A stretch of DNA of 64,000 bases from Burkholderia latens (GTDB lineage Bacteria; Pseudomonadota; Gammaproteobacteria; Burkholderiales; Burkholderiaceae), in contig NZ_CP013438.1 of the NCBI RefSeq assembly GCF_001718795.1, positions 2,046,001 through 2,110,000 of the forward strand, written 5' to 3'. Shown piece after piece: positions 59,060 to 64,000 of this stretch (the stretch's first letter is position 1; every line of letters starts with the position of its first letter). The notes under the pieces were generated by a model. That model ran no database searches. It saw only the letters and a list, made by a program, of their open reading frames with translations, and was not told the origin of the DNA. Position numbers and translations under genes: made by a program.

Positions 59060-60604
59060 TTATCGAAATACGTTCACCGCATCCACGAGCCGCGTCGCCT
59101 GCTGCTTCAAACTTTCCGACGCCGCCGCGCTTTGCTCGACCAGCGCCGCGTTCTGCTGCGTGATGTTGTCCAGATGCACCACCGCCTGGTCGACCTGCGC
59201 GACGCCGGTGCTTTGCTCCGCCGTCGACGAGCTGATCTCCGCGATCAGGTCCGACACGCGCTTCACCTGCGCGACGATGTCCTCCATCGTTCTGCCCGCA
59301 TCGTCGACTCGCCGCGCGCCGGACTCGACCCGCTCGACGCTCGCGCCGATCAGCGTCTTGATTTCCTTCGCCGCGTTCGCGCTGCGTTGCGCGAGCGCGC
59401 GCACCTCGCCCGCGACCACCGCGAAACCGCGTCCCTGTTCGCCCGCGCGCGCGGCTTCGACCGCCGCATTCAGCGCGAGAATGTTGGTCTGGAACGCGAT
59501 CCCGTCGATCACGCCGATGATGTCGGCGATCCTGCGCGAACTGTCGGTGATGTCGCGCATCGTCGTGACGATCTCGTTCACCGCCTGCCCGCCACGCTCG
59601 GCCGCATCGCTCGCGGACATCGCGAGCCGGTTCGCCTGCAGCGCGGTCTCCGCATTGCTGTCGACGGTGGCCGTCATCTCGGCCATCGACGCGGCCGTCT
59701 GCTGCACGCTGGACGCAGCCTGTTCGGTGCGCGCGCTCAGGTCGTTGTTGCCCTGCGCGATCTCGTTACTCGCGCGCTGCACGTTGTGCACCTGTTCGCT
59801 GACGTCGTCGACGAGCCAGCGGAACATCAACCCGAGCTGGTTGATCGTGCGCAGCGTCATGCCGATCTCGTCGACGCGGTTCATTCTCACGCCGCGGCGG
59901 CTTTCGCCGGTCGCGACGTTCAGCGCCTGATCGTGCAGCCGCTTCAGCGGACGCACGATCTGCGCATCGAGCCACAAACCCGCCGCCGCCGACACGCCCA
60001 CCGTCGCCGCCGCGAACGCGGCGAGCGTGCCGCCGGCGAGCCCGCACGCCCAGCCGGCACCGACGACGGTCGGCGCCAGCACGCACAGCGCAGCGTGGAC
60101 GCGTGTGCGCACCGACATTGCCTGCGGCAGCGACAGGATGCGCATCAGCCCGGTGCGCACGACCAGTCCCTTGTAAAATCGGCGGCCGCCTGCCTTGCCC
60201 GCGCGGAACGCGCGGTACAGCGCATCCGCGGCCGCGACCTCGTCGCGCGACGCGCGCGTGCGCACCGACATGTAGCCATGCGGCGCGCCGTTGCGCATCA
60301 CCGGCACCGCGTTCGCGCGCACCCAGTAATGGTCGCCGTTCTTGCGGCGGTTCTTCACGAGCGCGGTCCACGGCTCGCCGTTCTTCAGCGTCGCCCACAT
60401 GTCGGCGAACGCCTCCTTCGGCATGTCCGGATGGCGCACGACGTTGTGCGGCTGGCCAACGAGTTCGTCGGCCGGGAAACCGCTCACGTGCGCAAACGTC
60501 GTGTTCGCGTACGTGATGATGCTGTCGGCATCGGTGGTCGACATCAACGTGACGTCGTCGGGAAACTCGAATTCCTGTTGGGTGACTGGCTGGTTGTTGC
60601 GCAT
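59060..60604 (-). CDS. aer: Aer-type aerotaxis receptor, copy 2
   Basis: The 514-residue paralog of the preceding receptor has the same layout: PAS at about 8-115 with [10 protein letters not shown] and [18 protein letters not shown], membrane anchor, HAMP and methyl-accepting signalling domain ([23 protein letters not shown]). PAS residues differ from copy 1 at several positions, for example [19 protein letters not shown] vs [19 protein letters not shown]. The signalling domain is nearly identical. It is in the same orientation, upstream of copy 1. Different input with the same output is likely. The ribosome site is weak (GGAGCCTTGC). Confidence 0.88.
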   Translation of the reverse strand: MRNNQPVTQQEFEFPDDVTLMSTTDADSIITYANTTFAHVSGFPADELVGQPHNVVRHPDMPKEAFADMWATLKNGEPWTALVKNRRKNGDHYWVRANAVPVMRNGAPHGYMSVRTRASRDEVAAADALYRAFRAGKAGGRRFYKGLVVRTGLMRILSLPQAMSVRTRVHAALCVLAPTVVGAGWACGLAGGTLAAFAAATVGVSAAAGLWLDAQIVRPLKRLHDQALNVATGESRRGVRMNRVDEIGMTLRTINQLGLMFRWLVDDVSEQVHNVQRASNEIAQGNNDLSARTEQAASSVQQTAASMAEMTATVDSNAETALQANRLAMSASDAAERGGQAVNEIVTTMRDITDSSRRIADIIGVIDGIAFQTNILALNAAVEAARAGEQGRGFAVVAGEVRALAQRSANAAKEIKTLIGASVERVESGARRVDDAGRTMEDIVAQVKRVSDLIAEISSSTAEQSTGVAQVDQAVVHLDNITQQNAALVEQSAAASESLKQQATRLVDAVNVFR

Positions 60605-61063
60605 GCAAGGCTCCGATAGGCGGTTCCGGATGCGGAATCCGCGCAGCGCTGAAATCGCGCTCAGTAGCCGAAAAACGGTTTATCGCTTTACGACGGTCTC
60701 GTCCTTGCTGTCGGCACGTTCCGGAAAAACCTTAATCCGAACGCGCATAAATTCCCGAATTCGTCCATCGGGATGATTTCGATCAAATAATCCCGCGATA
60801 ATCTCAGCCGGCGCTTCTCGAATAATGCGCGATGCTTTATGGGATAACATCGGCGCACACACCAATCCGGCCAGCCATTGCAGACGACGAAACGACTCAT
60901 CCGGATCGGCCTTTCGACGGCATTCGATCGCGAAAATGCGGCAGCCTGATGCATGGCTGACGACGAACATTATTAGCTGCCTGTTCTGGAAGCCGCGATG
61001 CGGCGCGTTTGGCGAAAATGCGCGCGAGGCTCACGGCACCGCAACGGGCACCACGGCAAGCAC
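60605..61063. other. Lower-G+C intergenic region before aer copy 2
   Basis: This 459-nt region is distinctly AT-rich compared with its neighbours. Two overlapping minus-strand frames (96 codons at 60680-60970 and 88 codons at 60688-60954) both give protein-like peptides but neither has a domain or strong ribosome site. One may be a real small gene; I cannot decide. It probably also contains the aer copy 2 promoter. Confidence 0.4.
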
Positions 61064-61654
61064 ATGACAACCTACCCCGCCCGCGGCAACCGCATGACGC
61101 GCCGCACCGCCGCCGAATGCGACGCACTGTCGTCCCGCGAGCTCGCTCGCGACGAGATTCCGCTCGTGTGGACCATCGACCGGCGCGAGATCATTCATCA
61201 TTTGTACGTGCTGCGCGACGGCGAACTGCGGCTCGTTCCCGACTTTTACGACGTGCGCAGCTGGCCGGACGGCGAAGCCGAGCACTACACGCCGATCCTG
61301 CTCGACTGCCACGATCGCGGTGGCTGGTGTGTCGGAATGTTCGACGGCGCGACGCTCGTCGCGGCCGTCATCGTCGACAGCGATCGGCTCGGCCCGCGAC
61401 GCGACATGCTGCAACTGAAATTCCTGCATGTGAGCCATGACTGGCGCGGCTGCGGGCTCGGCGAGCGGCTCTGTCGCGCGGCCCGCGCGCAGGCCCGGGC
61501 GATGGGCGCGGAACGGCTGTACGTGTCGGCGACGCCGTCGCAGCGCACGATCGACTTCTATCTGCGTCTCGGCTTCCGCGTCAGCCCGTCGCCCGATCCG
61601 GCGCTGTATGCGCTGGAGCCGGAAGACATCCATCTGGAAGCGCCGACGGCCTGA
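61064..61654 (+). CDS. GNAT-family N-acetyltransferase
   Basis: The 196-residue protein has the GNAT fold. Motif A is KFLHVSHDWRGCGLGERLCRAARAQARAMGA, with RxCGLG binding the acetyl-CoA pyrophosphate, followed by AERLYVSATPSQRTIDFYLRLGF, the typical motif B. The N-terminal half includes LVWTIDRREIIHHLYVLRDGELRLVPDFYDVR, somewhat unusual. The start is 61064 or 61094. The acceptor is unknown. It is followed by the DUF523 gene after 64 nt, likely the same transcript, which ends at a strong terminator. Confidence 0.82.
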   Translation: MTTYPARGNRMTRRTAAECDALSSRELARDEIPLVWTIDRREIIHHLYVLRDGELRLVPDFYDVRSWPDGEAEHYTPILLDCHDRGGWCVGMFDGATLVAAVIVDSDRLGPRRDMLQLKFLHVSHDWRGCGLGERLCRAARAQARAMGAERLYVSATPSQRTIDFYLRLGFRVSPSPDPALYALEPEDIHLEAPTA

Positions 61655-61718
61655 CACGCGCACGCGCCCGCGTCCGTAGAATTTCCGCTGCCCCAACCCG
61701 CCTTCACGGAGAACGCCC

Positions 61719-62246
61719 ATGCAAAACGCGGCGCGGCAGTCAGCCCTGGCGAAGATCCTCGTCAGCATGTGCGTGCTCGGCCACCCGGTCCGCTACAACG
61801 GCTCGGCGAAAACCGCCGCACATGACGCGCTCGCGCGGTGGCAGCGCGAAGGGCGGCTGGTGCCCGTGTGTCCGGAACTTGCGGGAGGATTGAGCGTGCC
61901 GCGCCCGCCCGCCGAAATCGCGGACGGTGCAACAGGGCAACGCGTGCTGACGGGCGCCGCGCGCATTGTCGACGTGCACGGCGCCGACGTGACCGCGCAA
62001 TTCGTCGACGGCGCACAGGCGGCGCTCGCGCTCGCGCGTGCACACGATTGCCGCTTCGCGATCCTCGCGGACGGCAGCCCATCGTGTGGAAGCCGTTTCA
62101 TCCACGACGGAAGTTTCACGGGCCGGCGCCATGCCGGCGCGGGCGTGACGGCGGCGCTGCTGCGCCAGCATGGTGTCGAGGTATTCGCGGACACCGAGTT
62201 CGACGCGCTTGCCGCGCGGGTCGCGCAATATTCGCAGGCCGAATGA
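61719..62246 (+). CDS. DUF523 family protein
   Basis: The 175-residue protein shows the family pattern: ILVSMCVLGHPVRYNGS, LVPVCPELAGGLSVPRPPAEI, and FAILADGSPSCGSRFIHDGSFTGRRHAGAGVTAALLRQHG. Conserved cysteines (MCVLG, VCPE, SCGS) suggest a metal or thiol centre. No function is established for the family. ATG at 61719 follows ACGGAG. The stop codon directly precedes the terminator. Confidence 0.85.
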   Translation: MQNAARQSALAKILVSMCVLGHPVRYNGSAKTAAHDALARWQREGRLVPVCPELAGGLSVPRPPAEIADGATGQRVLTGAARIVDVHGADVTAQFVDGAQAALALARAHDCRFAILADGSPSCGSRFIHDGSFTGRRHAGAGVTAALLRQHGVEVFADTEFDALAARVAQYSQAE

Positions 62247-62291
62247 CGATGTGGCCGCCACGACGATCTCTCGTGGCGGCCACATCGTTTT
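62247..62291 (+). terminator. Intrinsic terminator after the DUF523 gene
   Basis: A perfect 17-bp stem (CGATGTGGCCGCCACGA / TCGTGGCGGCCACATCG), 7-nt loop and T4 tail form one of the strongest terminators of the window. It directly follows the stop codon. Confidence 0.92.
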
Positions 62292-62351
62292 GGAAAGAAC
62301 ATGCGGCGAAGCGGCGCGCGCACTGCGCACACGCGTCGCCGCATCGCGCGG

Positions 62352-63554
62352 TCACACGCGTTCGATCGCGATCGCGATGCCCTGGCCGACGCCGATGCAC
62401 ATCGTGCACAGCGCGAAGCGGCCGTTGGTGCGATGCAGCTGGTACATCGCGGTCGTCACGAGGCGCGCACCCGATGCGCCGAGCGGATGGCCGAGCGCGA
62501 TCGCACCGCCGTTCGGGTTCACGCGGGGATCGTCGTCGGCGACGCCGAGCATGCGCAGCACCGCGAGCCCCTGCGACGCGAACGCTTCGTTCAGCTCGAT
62601 CACGTCGAACTGGCCGATCGTCATCCCGAGCCGCGCAAGCAGCTTCTGCGTCGCCGGCGCCGGGCCGATGCCCATCACACGGGGCGCGACGCCGGCTGTC
62701 GCGATGCCCAGCACGCGTGCGCGCGGGGTCAAGCCGAAGCGCTTCGCGGCGGCTTCGTTAGCGAGCAGCAACGCGGCCGCGCCGTCGTTGACGCCCGACG
62801 CGTTGCCGGCCGTGACGGAGCCGTCCGGGCGCACGACGCCCTTCAGCTTCGCGAGCGCGTCGAGCGACGTCTCGCGCGGATGTTCGTCGCGCGAAAACAC
62901 GACAGGATCGCCCTTCTTTTGCTGAATCGTGACCGGCACGATTTCCTCGGCAAGCGTGCCGTCCTGCTGCGCACGCGCGGCCTTCTGCTGGCTGCGCAGC
63001 GCGAACAGATCCTGGTCGGCGCGGCTGATGTTGTAATCGACCGCGACGTTCTCGGCGGTCTCCGGCATCGAGTCGACGCCGTGCAGCTGTTTCATCAGCG
63101 GATTGACGAAGCGCCAGCCGATCGTCGTGTCGTAGATGTCGGCCTGGCGCGCGAACGCGCTGGCGGCCTTGCCCATCACGAACGGTGCGCGCGTCATGCT
63201 TTCGACGCCGCCGGCCACCATCAGCGCAGCCTCGCCCGACTTGATCGCGCGCGCGGCCACGCCGACCGCGTCCATCCCGGAACCGCACAGGCGATTGATC
63301 GTCGAACCCGGCACGCCTTCCGGCAAGCCCGCGAGGAGCGCGGACATGCGCGCGACGTTGCGGTTGTCTTCGCCGGCCTGGTTCGCGCAGCCGTAGATCA
63401 CATCGTCGATCGCCGTCCAGTCGACGTCGCGGTTGCGCTCGACGAGCGCCTTCAGCGGCACTGCGCCGAGGTCGTCGGCGCGCACGCCGGACAGCGCGCC
63501 GCCGTAACGGCCGATCGGGGTACGGATCGCATCACACAGAAAAGCTTCGGTCAT
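62352..63554 (-). CDS. pcaF: 3-oxoadipyl-CoA thiolase
   Basis: The 400-residue thiolase has nucleophile C90 (INRLCGSGMDAV), catalytic His in GGAIALGHPLGASG, and a second Cys in CTMCIGVGQG. The N-terminus FLCDAIRTPIGRYGGALSGVRADDLGAVP and length 400 match PcaF rather than short-chain AtoB types. It splits 3-oxoadipyl-CoA to succinyl-CoA and acetyl-CoA, ending the protocatechuate pathway that quiC1 feeds. The ATG at 63554 is selected by homology. The IclR regulator gene diverges. Confidence 0.92.
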   Translation of the reverse strand: MTEAFLCDAIRTPIGRYGGALSGVRADDLGAVPLKALVERNRDVDWTAIDDVIYGCANQAGEDNRNVARMSALLAGLPEGVPGSTINRLCGSGMDAVGVAARAIKSGEAALMVAGGVESMTRAPFVMGKAASAFARQADIYDTTIGWRFVNPLMKQLHGVDSMPETAENVAVDYNISRADQDLFALRSQQKAARAQQDGTLAEEIVPVTIQQKKGDPVVFSRDEHPRETSLDALAKLKGVVRPDGSVTAGNASGVNDGAAALLLANEAAAKRFGLTPRARVLGIATAGVAPRVMGIGPAPATQKLLARLGMTIGQFDVIELNEAFASQGLAVLRMLGVADDDPRVNPNGGAIALGHPLGASGARLVTTAMYQLHRTNGRFALCTMCIGVGQGIAIAIERV

Positions 63555-63630
63555 CGGTGTCTCCGGTCTCATGCAAGGCTGGTAAGTGAATCAAACGCGC
63601 CCCTTGCATTGCCCGCCGGGATGCGCTTAA

Positions 63631-63649
63631 ATGTTCTATATACGAACAT
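63631..63649. promoter_or_regulatory. Palindrome in the pcaF-iclR control region
   Basis: ATGTTC-TATATAC-GAACAT lies between the divergent genes, 77 nt upstream of the pcaF start. The GTTC...GAAC form resembles sites of PcaR/PobR-type IclR proteins, although the exact consensus differs. Confidence 0.55.
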
Positions 63650-63781
63650 AAGATCGTGTATCGAACGTTCAACGCATCATAGGGAGTGCGGGGACGACCT
63701 GTCAAGCGCGCGGTCCGTCGCGCGGTTGGCGTGCCGGGCCCCATGCGCTATCTTCTCGGCTGCACGACAATCCGACCGTTC

Positions 63782-64000
63782 ATGACCATCGAAGACATCC
63801 AGACCAAACCGGGCGACTCCTACGTACAGTCGTTCGCGCGCGGCCTTGCGGTAATCCGCGCATTCGACGCGCAACGCCCGGAGCAGACGCTCACCGAGGT
63901 CGCGTCGGCCACCGGGCTCACGCGCGCGGGCGCGCGCCGGATCCTGCTGACGCTGCAGACGCTCGGCTACGTCGAAGCCGACGGCCGGCTGTTCCGCCTC
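63782..64000 (+). CDS. IclR-family regulator, N-terminal fragment (PcaR/PobR-like)
   Basis: The first 73 codons are visible; the gene runs off the end of the window. YVQSFARGLAVIRAFDAQRPEQTLTEVASATGLTRAGARRILLTLQTLGYVEADG is the winged HTH of IclR proteins, with the SFARGLAVI motif typical of the PcaR/PcaU/PobR subgroup. It diverges from pcaF and most probably regulates pca genes in response to beta-ketoadipate or protocatechuate. The effector domain lies outside the window. Confidence 0.85.
   Translation, partial: MTIEDIQTKPGDSYVQSFARGLAVIRAFDAQRPEQTLTEVASATGLTRAGARRILLTLQTLGYVEADGRLFRL

Larger units (their letters stand above)
57120..60604. repeat. Tandem duplication of aer (1,940-nt unit)
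   Basis: Two aer genes in the same direction start and end 1,940 nt apart. Both encode 514 residues. Their 3' halves (e.g. 57125-57290 and 59065-59230) are almost identical at DNA level, while the 5' ends and the intergenic spacers differ more. Such direct repeats can recombine or undergo gene conversion. Confidence 0.8.

Overview
The window is about two-thirds G+C, densely coded and highly G/C at third codon positions. Gene content points to a Burkholderia of the cepacia complex, probably its second chromosome. The strongest marker is a ceoR / llpE-ceoA-ceoB-opcM efflux locus, as known from B. cenocepacia. No rRNA, tRNA, CRISPR array, insertion sequence, prophage or origin was recognised. 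The organism call is inference from gene families and layout.

Layout. 1-6.8 kb: a 2-aminoethylphosphonate (AEP) module. phnS-phnT-phnU-phnV-phnA and the start of phnY run on the minus strand, and phnW diverges. Together they import AEP and take it through phosphonoacetaldehyde and phosphonoacetate to acetate and phosphate. 6.8-11.7 kb: a quinate/shikimate module (transporter, QsuD-type dehydrogenase and AroQ, with divergent quiC1) that ends in protocatechuate. 12-18.3 kb: mixed genes, including a small winged-helix-like protein, a PAS-AraC regulator, an orphan branched-chain amino-acid-type binding protein, an MHS transporter, DoxX, RbsD/FucU and SnoaL-like proteins. 18.5-24.1 kb: galactarate/glucarate catabolism (garD, kdgD and a 2-oxoglutarate semialdehyde dehydrogenase). 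Copies of one operator-like motif stand before all three genes. 24.3-27.4 kb: a membrane metalloprotease coupled to a DUF2167 protein, an XRE/MmyB-type regulator and a LysE remnant.

27.5-33.8 kb: one long minus-strand operon for an organosulfur source. It has a MetQ-like binding protein, a DszA/NtaA-type monooxygenase, MetN and MetI, an uncharacterised protein rich in D/E..H motifs, and an SfnB/DszC-type flavoprotein. 33.9-39 kb: a 2-hydroxycarboxylate transporter behind a textbook sigma-54 promoter with two phased palindromes upstream, followed by a DctB/DctD-type two-component pair. 39-40.4 kb: a DUF3579 protein and an alpha/beta hydrolase. 40.6-48.8 kb: the ceo efflux locus, with a CeoR-type operator and a large hairpin in the ceoR leader. 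49-52.2 kb: a DUF4148 protein, a 29-residue ORF, a purine nucleoside permease-like lipoprotein and selD. 52.5-57 kb: gabR and divergent gabT-gabD. 57.1-60.6 kb: two tandem, nearly identical Aer-type receptors. 61-64 kb: a GNAT acetyltransferase, a DUF523 protein, pcaF and the start of an IclR regulator.

The common theme is nutrient scavenging: phosphonate, quinate/shikimate, aldarates, organosulfur, hydroxy-acids, GABA and protocatechuate. quiC1 makes protocatechuate and pcaF acts near the end of the beta-ketoadipate route, so those two modules join metabolically. The observations I rate highest are the shared aldarate operator, the sigma-54 promoter with its phased upstream sites, the hairpin in the ceoR leader, the uncharacterised protein in the sulfur operon, and LlpE with aspartate where the esterase serine should be.
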